64,000 bases of DNA from Neobacillus vireti (GTDB lineage: Bacteria > Bacillota > Bacilli > Bacillales > Cytobacillaceae), in NCBI RefSeq assembly GCF_001026695.1, contig NZ_LDNB01000002.1, positions 939,326 through 1,003,325 on the forward strand, read 5' to 3'. The translations under genes were made by a program, and so were the position numbers. Shown here piece after piece: positions 9,390 through 17,032 of this stretch; positions within the stretch are counted from its first letter, which is position 1; the number at the start of each line of letters is the position of its first letter. The notes below the pieces were generated by a model. It had not been told where the DNA came from, made no database searches, and saw nothing but the letters and a program-made list of their open reading frames with translations.

Positions 9390-10187
9390 ATGAATGATGT
9401 CTTTGAAAGGACAGCAAGATTTGAACATCGTTTTTGGCTTCAAATATTAGGTGACCATTCTAGGTTTATTTATGAAGCTTTAGCCCCCGTTCAAATGGTG
9501 GAAATAGATCAAGCCGCAAATTTTATTCAGGTTTTTGATTCACTTCTAGAGGATGCAAATTCCACTGATTTGAAGCAATTAACAGCCCACGCTGAAACAG
9601 AGACCATTAAATTACGGGAATTTAAATTTGAATTAATTAGAAAACACCTTATCGGAAAAATCAAAATCCATCTTTCACCCACTTTTATTAATCATATGGT
9701 AAATGAATTAGAAGAATATTTAAGAATATTAAACCACTTAAAAGCTGGGCAAGTCCCACCTGTTTACCATGAACTTCATCATCATCTCTTATGGTTATTA
9801 GATGCTGCAGGTCATTCAGACGCGATTTCCACCAACTTAGACGGCGTTGAAAAGAAATTAAAGGATCAAAGTCATTCCTTTACGAAGAATTTTGAAGGTT
9901 TTTATCTAAAAGCTGTCGAGCTTGCGGGATATTTACGAACCAATTTGACCACGTTTCCTGCTCTGTCAAAAATGAATGTAGATGCCCATTTAGAAATTAA
10001 GTTATTTCAAAACTTTTTAAAAGAACTAGAAGAATTGGAACTGAGTAATCAAGCATTAGGCACATTTGCACCATTAATGGCGGATCATATGTTACGCGAA
10101 GAATGTTATTACCTTATGAAGTTAGCGGAATCAGCAAATCTTGATCCACCCAATTGTGATCCTGCAAAACCTCGGATAAAGGACTGA
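9390..10187 (+). CDS. DUF2935 family protein
   Basis: 265 aa, all-helical. It opens with FEHRFWLQILGDHSRFIYEAL and repeats a similar histidine- and glutamate-bearing pattern in the second half (HLEIKLFQNFLKELEELE, DHMLREECYYLMKLAE), consistent with two DUF2935 four-helix units that in related structures bind metal. The cellular role is unknown. The ATG at 9390 has GGGAGG 9 nt upstream; an in-frame upstream ATG lacks a ribosome site. Monocistronic. Confidence 0.8.
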   Translation: MNDVFERTARFEHRFWLQILGDHSRFIYEALAPVQMVEIDQAANFIQVFDSLLEDANSTDLKQLTAHAETETIKLREFKFELIRKHLIGKIKIHLSPTFINHMVNELEEYLRILNHLKAGQVPPVYHELHHHLLWLLDAAGHSDAISTNLDGVEKKLKDQSHSFTKNFEGFYLKAVELAGYLRTNLTTFPALSKMNVDAHLEIKLFQNFLKELEELELSNQALGTFAPLMADHMLREECYYLMKLAESANLDPPNCDPAKPRIKD

Positions 10188-10218
10188 AAAAAGGTTAATC
10201 AAAGTATGAAAATGGTTG

Positions 10219-10247
10219 TTGCTATTTGTGGAAATATATTGTAATAT
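10219..10247 (+). promoter_or_regulatory. Sigma-A promoter for the thrZ leader
   Basis: TTGCTA (10219-10224), a 17-nt spacer and TAATAT (10242-10247) lie about 20 nt before the first T-box. Confidence 0.6.
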
Positions 10248-10269
10248 AAAGCAAATCAAAATAAATTTT

Positions 10270-10523
10270 TAATTTTATCAAAAGCAATGATGAGGACATG
10301 GGCTACTTTTAATGGTTTCCAGAGAGGGAAGAGATCGCTGAAATCTTCCTAACCCAAGAAAGTATCTTACCACTTCCTGAGCTGTATTGGGGAAAATAAG
10401 TATCCAATAACCGTCGATGCTACGTTACAGCACCAAAGCCATAAGTTTTTTCTTATGGGAAATTGGGTGGAACCACGGGTAAACGCACTCGTCCCTTGTT
10501 ATAGGGATGATTGCGTTTTTTTT
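10270..10523 (+). promoter_or_regulatory. T-box riboswitch 1 (threonine)
   Basis: Contains the AGAGAGGGAAGA stem I motif, the invariant T-box AATTGGGTGGAACCACGGG (10461-10479) and a terminator hairpin (10481-10523, AACGCA/TGCGTT with a T-run). The likely specifier codon ACC sits at 10369-10371, matching threonine. Uncharged tRNA-Thr would stabilise the antiterminator and allow readthrough. Confidence 0.95.
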
Positions 10524-10540
10524 GTTTTCAAAATAATAAA

Positions 10541-10786
10541 AGCTATGAAAAGGACATGAATTATTTTTTCGGTTTTCAGAGAGGGAAGGAGAGCTGCGAT
10601 CTTCCTAACTTAGAAAAATAGTTTACCGCCTTGAAGCTGTATTGGGGAACTAAAGTATCCAATAACGTTTAATGCTGCGTTAAAGCACCAAAGCCATAAG
10701 GTATTTATTTCTTATGGGAAATTGGGTGGAACCACGGGTTTAAACACGCTCGTCCCTTGCTATAGGGATGAGCGTGTTTTTTTTTT
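10541..10786 (+). promoter_or_regulatory. T-box riboswitch 2 (threonine), in tandem
   Basis: A second complete T-box starts right after the first terminator: AGAGAGGGAAGG motif, T-box AATTGGGTGGAACCACGGG (10720-10738) and terminator at 10742-10786. The candidate specifier is again ACC (10625-10627). The two leaders are similar along most of their length, suggesting duplication. The terminators act in series, so expression needs two tRNA-binding events. Confidence 0.95.
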
Positions 10787-10811
10787 ATTATTTTAAGGGA
10801 GGAATTTAGTT

Positions 10812-12731
10812 ATGAGCGAACAATGTATTAACATTCGATTTCCAGACGGAAAAGTAATCGAGTTTCCGAAAGGCATTACAGTGGAAGATGTGGCCGGGTC
10901 GATCAGCACAAATTTACGAAAAAATGCAGTGGTTGGAAAATTTGATGAACAACTGGTGGATTTAAGCTCCAAGCTAGAAAAGGATGGGGAACTCACTATT
11001 TATACTCAAGATTCGGCAGACGGCTTGCATGTTTTACGGCATACATCAGCGCATGTATTGGCACAAGCCGTGAAAAGGTGCTTTGGTAAAGTGGAATTGG
11101 GTATCGGACCCGTCATTGAAGATGGATTTTACTATGATTTGAAACTAGAACATAGTTTGACATCCGATGATTTACGATCGATTGAAAATGAAATGGAAAA
11201 CATCATCAACGAAAATTTACACATAAAACGAATGGAAGTAACATATGAAGAGGCGAAAAAGTTATTTGAAGAAAAAGGTGAGCCATATAAGCTAGAACTA
11301 CTAAGTGACATTTCGAAGGATGAAAAAATAACTTTGTATCAACAAGGAGAATTTATCGATCTTTGCCGCGGGCCACACCTTCCATCGACTGGTTTCATCA
11401 AAGCATTTAATTTAACTCGAGTATCAGGGGCATATTGGCGCGGAGATAGTCAAAACGAGGTGCTTCAACGAGTATATGGAGTGGCATTTCAAAAGAAAAA
11501 GGACCTCCACGAATATTTACATTTCTTAGAAGAAGCAGCCAAACGTGATCATCGAAAGTTGGGGAAACAATTGGAGTTATTCATGTTTTCTGAAGAAGCT
11601 CCAGGAATGCCATTTTATTTACCGAAAGGACAAATCATTCGAAATGAGTTGGAAAATTTTTCGCGTGGACTTCAAGGTGAGGCAAATTATGAAGAGGTTC
11701 GCACACCGTTAATGATGAACCAACGCTTATGGGAGGAGTCCGGTCATTGGGACCATTATCATGAAAATATGTATTTTTCCGATGTCGACGAGACAAAATT
11801 TGCGATGAAACCAATGAATTGCCCCGGCCATATGCTGATTTATAAAAACAGCCTATACTCCTATCGGGATTTACCAATTCGGATGGCAGAATTCGGTCAA
11901 GTTCATCGCCATGAATCCAGCGGTGCCTTAAATGGGATGTTACGGGTCCGGACGTTTTGTCAGGATGATGCACATATATTTGTTCGCGAGGATCAAATTG
12001 AAAGAGAAATTAAACAGGTGTTTTCGCTTATTGATCAAGTGTACCGCACTTTTGGTTTTGAGTATTCTGTGGAGCTTTCGACTCGTCCTGAGAAATCTTT
12101 AGGGGATGACAGCATTTGGGAACTTTCTGAAGGAGCATTAAAGAATGTCCTTGAAAAGTTAGAAATTAATTATCACTTAAACGAAGGGGACGGGGCATTT
12201 TACGGACCAAAAATTGATTTTCATATTAAAGATGCACTAAAACGGAGCCACCAATGTGCGACAATCCAACTTGATTTTCAGATGCCGGAAAAATTTGATT
12301 TGACTTATATCAATGAAAAGAATGAAAAGGTTCGTCCTGTTGTCATTCATCGGGCTATATATGGATCCATTGATCGGTTTTTTGGCATATTAATCGAGCA
12401 TTTTGCCGGTGCCTTTCCTGTTTGGCTTGCACCGGTCCAAGTGCAAATCATCCCTGTCTCACCCGTTCACTTAGACTACTGTTTAAAGGTTCAGTCGGAG
12501 CTGAAACAATCAGGCGTAAGAGTGAAAATTAATCAAAGCAATGAAAAGCTGGGCTACAAAATAAGAGAAGCCCAAATGCAAAAGATTCCATATATGCTGG
12601 TTCTGGGGGATCGTGAAGTCAATGAAGAGGGAGTGAATGTAAGAAAGTATGGGGATCAACAATCAGAAAGTACTTCTATCAATAGCTTTATTAGGAGAAT
12701 TACAAATCAAATCAAAGAACGTAGTTTGTAA
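10812..12731 (+). CDS. thrZ: Threonyl-tRNA synthetase, ThrZ type
   Basis: 639 aa. Charges tRNA-Thr with threonine. Order of parts: TGS domain (about 1-62), editing domain with HTSAHVLAQAVKR and a later CRGPHLP, class II catalytic core (GMPFYLPKG, KPMNCPGHMLIYK, RFFGILIEH) and an anticodon-binding domain from about 535. The zinc ligands of the core (C of MNCPGH plus later histidines) are present. As I recall, B. subtilis has thrS with one T-box and an inducible thrZ with three; the tandem leader and sequence (SEEAPGMPFYLPKGQI) point to the ThrZ branch. AAGGGAGG precedes the ATG. Confidence 0.92.
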   Translation: MSEQCINIRFPDGKVIEFPKGITVEDVAGSISTNLRKNAVVGKFDEQLVDLSSKLEKDGELTIYTQDSADGLHVLRHTSAHVLAQAVKRCFGKVELGIGPVIEDGFYYDLKLEHSLTSDDLRSIENEMENIINENLHIKRMEVTYEEAKKLFEEKGEPYKLELLSDISKDEKITLYQQGEFIDLCRGPHLPSTGFIKAFNLTRVSGAYWRGDSQNEVLQRVYGVAFQKKKDLHEYLHFLEEAAKRDHRKLGKQLELFMFSEEAPGMPFYLPKGQIIRNELENFSRGLQGEANYEEVRTPLMMNQRLWEESGHWDHYHENMYFSDVDETKFAMKPMNCPGHMLIYKNSLYSYRDLPIRMAEFGQVHRHESSGALNGMLRVRTFCQDDAHIFVREDQIEREIKQVFSLIDQVYRTFGFEYSVELSTRPEKSLGDDSIWELSEGALKNVLEKLEINYHLNEGDGAFYGPKIDFHIKDALKRSHQCATIQLDFQMPEKFDLTYINEKNEKVRPVVIHRAIYGSIDRFFGILIEHFAGAFPVWLAPVQVQIIPVSPVHLDYCLKVQSELKQSGVRVKINQSNEKLGYKIREAQMQKIPYMLVLGDREVNEEGVNVRKYGDQQSESTSINSFIRRITNQIKERSL

Positions 12732-12778
12732 GCAGATAATCAACAAATGACCGTAAAAAATCGATTTGAGCAATAATT

Positions 12779-12834
12779 TTGGTGCCTGACACCTAGTGTG
12801 CTAAAGCGATAGCGCAGTGAGTGACAGGCACTGA
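12779..12834. repeat. Dispersed palindrome after thrZ
   Basis: GGTGCCTGACACC pairs with GTGACAGGCACT around a GTGTGCTAAAGCGATAGCGC core. Same core as the GGGTCTGACC family but with the GTGTCAGGCAC arm type. Probably terminates thrZ, although the U-run is weak. Confidence 0.65.
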
Positions 12835-12890
12835 ATTTAGATTCATAATCAAGCATTATTTTAGAAATAAGCTTTCTTTTTCGGTAATGG

Positions 12891-13046
12891 CTATTCTTTT
12901 TTTAATCTTCCAGCCTTTTTGGCAGCCTCTTTTAAGATGACTTCTATTTGGGCGTTCACGCTTCTAATTTCATCTTCCGCCCATTTTTCCAGCACTTCAT
13001 ATAATTTAGGGTCAATGCGTAGCGGAAAAGATTTTCTTTTCGTCAT
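12891..13046 (-). CDS. Small ribbon-helix-helix (Arc/HicB-like) protein
   Basis: 51 aa, too short for the usual ORF cut-off. Translation begins [20 protein letters not shown], then [20 protein letters not shown], and ends in a basic tail. A beta strand plus two helices with the R-S-V-N-A-Q-I-E core is the Arc/MetJ DNA-binding fold. It starts 13 nt after the SPFH gene stop with TAAGG overlapping that stop, so the two are co-transcribed and probably translationally coupled. It could bind the palindrome upstream of its own operon (inference). Confidence 0.8.
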   Translation of the reverse strand: MTKRKSFPLRIDPKLYEVLEKWAEDEIRSVNAQIEVILKEAAKKAGRLKKE

Positions 13047-13059
13047 TTATGACACAACC

Positions 13060-13917
13060 TTAATAAATGCTTCCCGTATTGATAATGGGCTGCGTTCCTT
13101 TCTCTGAAACAATCGCGACCATTAGGTTATTAACCATCTGCGCCTTTTTCTCTTCATCGAGCTCAACAATATCTTGTTCCGCCAGCTGGTCAATCGCAGA
13201 CTTTACAAGCCCAACAGCACCATCGACAATCACTTTGCGGGCTGATAAAACAGCTTGTGCTTGTTGTCTTTGCAGCATGGCAGAAGCGATTTCGGAAGAA
13301 TAGGCAAGATGCATAATTCGTGCTTCGATAACATCCACCCCGGCCACGTCCAATCTCTTTTGTAAATCATACATAAGTACTTCTGCTACTTCATCGCTAT
13401 TTTGACGAAGGGTTAATGTGTTTTCAGCATGATCGAACGAATCATAGGCGTATCTGCTGGCAATATGGCGAATACCTGTTTCACTTTGAATATGAATGAA
13501 TTTTACATAGTTTTCTACATCATATAAGGCTTTTGCCGCATCTCTTACTTTATACACAACAACGGCCGCAATTTCAATTGGATTTCCTTGTAAATCATTT
13601 ACTTTTAGCTTCTCGCTGTTAAAGTTTGTTACGCGTAAAGAAACACTCCGTTTGAAAGTGAAGGGAATTGTGGCCCATAATCCTTGGTTCCGGATGACAC
13701 CGAGATAGGTTCCAAAGAACGTTAATACTTTCGCTTCGTTTGGCTGAACAATCGTTAAACTTGTGGCAATAATTATACCAATAACGAAGACAACAATCCC
13801 GGTTATTATTCCCGAGATTTCTCCAGTAACGATTAAATAAATACCAAAACCAATACACAAAAGCGCGATAATCAGTGCAGCAAAGCCATTCATTTTAAAA
13901 ATAGATTTTTCTTTCAT
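13060..13917 (-). CDS. SPFH/Band 7 domain membrane protein
   Basis: 285 aa. Two hydrophobic segments at the N-terminus (about 10-30 and 33-55) precede a Band 7 domain with VQPNEAKVLTFFGTYLGV at its start and the DVAGVDVIEARIMHLAYSSEIASAMLQRQQAQA helix block (written in parts: EARIMHLAYSS, AMLQRQQAQA). Family members form oligomers in membrane microdomains. It is the first gene of a two-gene minus-strand operon with the ribbon-helix-helix protein. AGGGGGAGAA precedes the ATG. Confidence 0.88.
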   Translation of the reverse strand: MKEKSIFKMNGFAALIIALLCIGFGIYLIVTGEISGIITGIVVFVIGIIIATSLTIVQPNEAKVLTFFGTYLGVIRNQGLWATIPFTFKRSVSLRVTNFNSEKLKVNDLQGNPIEIAAVVVYKVRDAAKALYDVENYVKFIHIQSETGIRHIASRYAYDSFDHAENTLTLRQNSDEVAEVLMYDLQKRLDVAGVDVIEARIMHLAYSSEIASAMLQRQQAQAVLSARKVIVDGAVGLVKSAIDQLAEQDIVELDEEKKAQMVNNLMVAIVSEKGTQPIINTGSIY

Positions 13918-13944
13918 TATTTCTCCCCCTTTTTTTAAAAAAAG

Positions 13945-13999
13945 TGATATAAAAGTGATATCACATTTATATCATATTATAGTTGTTAGAAAAAGTAAA
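13945..13999 (-). promoter_or_regulatory. Promoter with 30-bp palindromic operator
   Basis: Reading the minus strand: TTTACT (13994-13999), 17 nt, TATGAT (13971-13976), running into a near-perfect 30-bp palindrome at 13945-13974 with a central GTGATATCAC and TGATATAAA/TTTATATCA arms (one mismatched pair). The palindrome would cover the transcription start, so a bound dimer should repress the SPFH operon. Confidence 0.7.
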
Positions 14000-14131
14000 C
14001 CTCCCAGATGTAATGGGGAAATAAGTATCCAATGGGGTTTCTTAATTCCAAAACTTCATTATAATAAATATGGAAATCTATGATTAAATTAAATTAAGCC
14101 TTTTTATTTTTTACTGGAAGGAGTAACAAAC

Positions 14132-14743
14132 ATGCCGCCAATTGTTTCGGAATCGCATAAAGAAAGGAAAAGGAAGGAGATTTTAGATAGTGCATTAGTA
14201 TGTTTCGCCAAGAAAGGCCTTCAAGCTGCAACCATGGATGATATCGTTGAGCATTCGGGTATAAGTAAAGGGGCCATTTACAATTATTTTAAAAGTAAAG
14301 ATGAAATATACCTAGAATTAATGAACACAGATACTCTAGAAACGTATGAAAATTTAGTGAAAGGTCTTTTAACGTGTAAAAGCACCTTGGAAAAAATAAC
14401 TTACTTATTCGACGGTTATTTAAATATGGATTTATCGAAAAACGAGACCAAAGGGAGATTTATTGTACATAATGAATTTAAACTTCATGCATCCAGGTAC
14501 AAGGAATTAACCGACCAATTAACTGACAGGAGAATTGAGTATCTTGTCAAACTGTTTGCTGGGATTATCACAGAGGGACAGGAATCAGGAGAATTAAAAC
14601 AGGGTCTTAATCCGGAAATATTGGCAGATCTATTTTGGGCGATGATTAGTGGTGTTACTCTACAAACGATTTACAGGGATTATCCATATAATCAAGTGCT
14701 TACTGAAATGAAACAAATGTTTATCAATACAGTTAAATCATAA
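14132..14743 (+). CDS. TetR/AcrR family transcriptional regulator
   Basis: 203 aa. The N-terminal helix-turn-helix reads ILDSALVCFAKKGLQAATMD then ISKGAIYNYFKSKDEIYLEL, the standard TetR DNA-binding domain; the rest is a helical ligand-binding part. GGAAGGAG precedes the ATG. The gene is followed by its own terminator, then a promoter carrying a TetR-like operator that leads to a micro-protein and an efflux pump, which are its likely targets (inference). Confidence 0.88.
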   Translation: MPPIVSESHKERKRKEILDSALVCFAKKGLQAATMDDIVEHSGISKGAIYNYFKSKDEIYLELMNTDTLETYENLVKGLLTCKSTLEKITYLFDGYLNMDLSKNETKGRFIVHNEFKLHASRYKELTDQLTDRRIEYLVKLFAGIITEGQESGELKQGLNPEILADLFWAMISGVTLQTIYRDYPYNQVLTEMKQMFINTVKS

Positions 14744-14749
14744 ATTTTG

Positions 14750-14780
14750 AGAGGCAGGCATCCATGCGGGCCTCTTTTTA
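14750..14780 (+). terminator. Terminator after tetR-family gene
   Basis: GAGGC...GCCTC hairpin (GAGGCAGGCATCCATGCGGG then CCTC) followed by five T residues, a few bases after the stop codon. Confidence 0.75.
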
Positions 14781-14816
14781 CATGGTAAATATTGTTGAAA
14801 AAAGATGTGTTTTTTA

Positions 14817-14870
14817 TTGACAATTATTAATGAAGGAAAATATAATAAAATAAACTGACTGGTCGTTTTA
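14817..14870 (+). promoter_or_regulatory. Sigma-A promoter with TetR-type operator
   Basis: TTGACA (14817-14822), 18-nt spacer, TATAAT (14841-14846). The transcription start region holds the pseudo-palindrome TAAACTGACTGGTCGTTTTA (14851-14870), symmetric as TAAAnnGACnnGTCnnTTTA, typical of TetR-family sites. Repressor binding would block initiation. Confidence 0.75.
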
Positions 14871-14916
14871 TTAAATTACGTTTTCATCCGCCCATAGGGT
14901 CAAGGAGGGATAGCAA

Positions 14917-15060
14917 ATGACCATCAATATTTTGTTCCTTTCAATTACAGTAAAAATAAGGAAGGTGAATCCAGAAGAAGCTGCCCATCAAAGTAAAGTT
15001 GAAGAGCTTTATCAAAAAAATAGAGATCAGCAAATTTCAATCCGGCGGTTAATGAGATAA
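14917..15060 (+). CDS. YrzI-family micro-protein
   Basis: 47 aa, below the usual ORF cut-off. It reads MTINILFLSITVKIRKVNPE and continues with a charged helix ending in SIRRLMR. The hydrophobic start followed by a basic stretch matches the short YrzI-type proteins of Bacillus, of unknown function. AAGGAGGGA lies 7 nt before the ATG. It is the first gene behind the TetR-type operator. Confidence 0.75.
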   Translation: MTINILFLSITVKIRKVNPEEAAHQSKVEELYQKNRDQQISIRRLMR

Positions 15061-15082
15061 AAAATCTTCAGTTGAGGAGAAA

Positions 15083-15253
15083 ATGGAGATTTTCAGTATA
15101 GTGGATCGATTCATAGCGAATGTGAGCGGAAGGGTAAACCGTTTGTCACGATATAATTTGCAGTTATTCCTAAGGATTTGCTTGAAAGGGAAACTCGAAT
15201 TTCTTCGACTTTTTAAGAAGGCGCATTGGCACCTTCTTTTTTATTATTGGTAA
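15083..15253 (+). CDS. Possible 56-aa ORF (doubtful)
   Basis: An ORF beginning MEIFSIVDRFIANVSGRVNR with GAGGAG 5 nt upstream. It runs through the terminator hairpin at 15215-15242, which argues against it, and I recognise no family. Listed because the ribosome site is good and it directly follows the YrzI-like gene. Confidence 0.25.
   Translation: MEIFSIVDRFIANVSGRVNRLSRYNLQLFLRICLKGKLEFLRLFKKAHWHLLFYYW
15215..15242 (+). terminator. Terminator before the efflux gene
   Basis: AAGAAGG pairs with CCTTCTT, followed by T residues. It probably ends the YrzI-like transcript, so the exporter may rely on leak-through or on its own promoter in 15254-15420. Confidence 0.7.
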
Positions 15254-15426
15254 TTTTGTAAAAGAAAATAATAAAGTATAGGAAGACAGTGGAAACATAT
15301 AAGAAAAGCAAATTGTTAAGATGAAAGTTCTGCGTTATCCTAAAAACGTTTCATTGGTATTCATAAGGAAAAGAAGGTAATCTATAACAGTATTATTTTA
15401 CTTTTTATAGCAGAGGAGTTGGATAA

Positions 15427-16869
15427 ATGGAGAGATCAGGCAATAAACAGTCGATGATTGTGGGACTGTTGCTGGCGGGAACATTTATAGCCATTTTGAA
15501 TCAAACACTGATGATTACAGCAATACCTCCAATTATGGATGAAATGAACATTACCGCAAATAGTGCGCAATGGCTAACGACCGTCTTTATGCTTGTGAAT
15601 GGAATCATGATTCCTATCAGTGCCTTTTTATTAGAACGATTTACCACGAGGCAGCTGTTTATCTCTGCGATGAGTATTTTTGCAGTTGGAACTGTTGTGA
15701 GCGGGATTGCTCCTAATTTTGTATTTCTTCTTTTAGGCAGGGTCATTCAGTCGATTGGTGCAGGAGTGATGCTGCCATTAATGACTACTGTATTTTTACT
15801 AATATTTCCAATCAATAAGCGTGGTGCGGCAATGGGGCTTGTTGGGCTTGTGATTTCCTTCGCACCTGCCATTGGGCCCGCACTGAGCGGATGGGTTACA
15901 TCGCATTTTTCATGGAGAGTGTTATTTTTTATTATTTTACCAATAGCTATTATCGATATCATTGTCGCATTCCTTTTCTTGAAAAATGTCACAGAGGTTT
16001 CCAAACCAAAAGTGGATGTCCTATCGATTCTGTTATCTTCATTCGGGTTTGGCGGGCTTCTATATGGATTTACTTGTGCTGGAAATTATGGTTGGACCCA
16101 TACAGCGACACTTCTTTCACTCGCCATTGGCGGTGTATCCTTGCTCGTGTTTATTTTCCGCCAATTAAGGTTGAAACACCCCATGCTGGAATTCCGTGTA
16201 TTTAGCTTTTCGATTTTCCCGTTCGCCATTATCATTGGAATGATTGGCTTTATGGGCTTAATTGGAGCTGAGACAATTATCCCGCTGTTTATGCAGCGAA
16301 TGAGGGGATTTTCAGCCCTAGAGGCGGGGCTTGCTTTATTGCCGGGTGCTCTGATAAGCGGCTTCATGTCACCGATTGTTGGGAGAATCTTTGATAAAAT
16401 CGGTGCGAGATGGCTCGTGATGATTGGCTTAACAATCATGACTGCTGCTTCGTTTGCGTTTACGAATCTAAGTCCATCGACAACGATGACCTATATTACC
16501 GTCCTTTATGGAATTCGAATGTTTGGTCTTTCGATGGTCATGATGCCTGTCGCAACAGCTGCCTTGAACCAGTTACCCAAACGATTAATTCCTCATGGGG
16601 CAGCAATGGATAATACGATGAAAATGATCGCCGCTTCGGTAGGAACCGCCATCCTTGTTACAGTGATGACAACAACTGCTGAAGCAGCAAAACAGCGGCC
16701 AGATATTGCCTATCCGGATATCCACGGAGCGAATATCGCCTTTATGGTCGTTTCCATACTTTCCTTAATTGGACTGATTCTCTCCTTGTTTATTAAAGAT
16801 AGCGAGCAGGCCGATGCTGAAATGGATGGAAAAAAACAAAGAAAGATACGTGTAAAACCTCAGCAGTAA
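15427..16869 (+). CDS. MFS multidrug efflux transporter, DHA2 (14-TM) family
   Basis: 480 aa with about 14 membrane spans. Motifs: LNQTLMITAIPPIMDEM in the first helix, LLGRVIQSIGAG and the antiporter motif GLVISFAPAIGPALSGW, as in EmrB, QacA and B. subtilis LmrB (about 480 aa). It would export toxic compounds by proton exchange. AGAGGAG precedes the ATG. Its position behind a TetR gene and a TetR-type operator is the classic arrangement for an inducible pump. Confidence 0.88.
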   Translation: MERSGNKQSMIVGLLLAGTFIAILNQTLMITAIPPIMDEMNITANSAQWLTTVFMLVNGIMIPISAFLLERFTTRQLFISAMSIFAVGTVVSGIAPNFVFLLLGRVIQSIGAGVMLPLMTTVFLLIFPINKRGAAMGLVGLVISFAPAIGPALSGWVTSHFSWRVLFFIILPIAIIDIIVAFLFLKNVTEVSKPKVDVLSILLSSFGFGGLLYGFTCAGNYGWTHTATLLSLAIGGVSLLVFIFRQLRLKHPMLEFRVFSFSIFPFAIIIGMIGFMGLIGAETIIPLFMQRMRGFSALEAGLALLPGALISGFMSPIVGRIFDKIGARWLVMIGLTIMTAASFAFTNLSPSTTMTYITVLYGIRMFGLSMVMMPVATAALNQLPKRLIPHGAAMDNTMKMIAASVGTAILVTVMTTTAEAAKQRPDIAYPDIHGANIAFMVVSILSLIGLILSLFIKDSEQADAEMDGKKQRKIRVKPQQ

Positions 16870-16904
16870 TCTTGGTAGTCGAAGAAAGCAGTTAAAAAGG
16901 AAGA

Positions 16905-16936
16905 AACTAACCCTTTCAATTATGGGTTAGTTTTTT
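16905..16936 (+). terminator. Terminator after the MFS gene
   Basis: AACTAACCC pairs with GGGTTAGTT around TTTCAATTAT, followed by T residues. Confidence 0.9.
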
Positions 16937-17032
16937 AGGAAAACAGTAATTTCTTGACTAGTAGGAAAGATTTAGTTTAATCTTAATATCCAAAGTTTTC
17001 AAAATTAGCTAAAGAGGTGACGACTGAATAGG

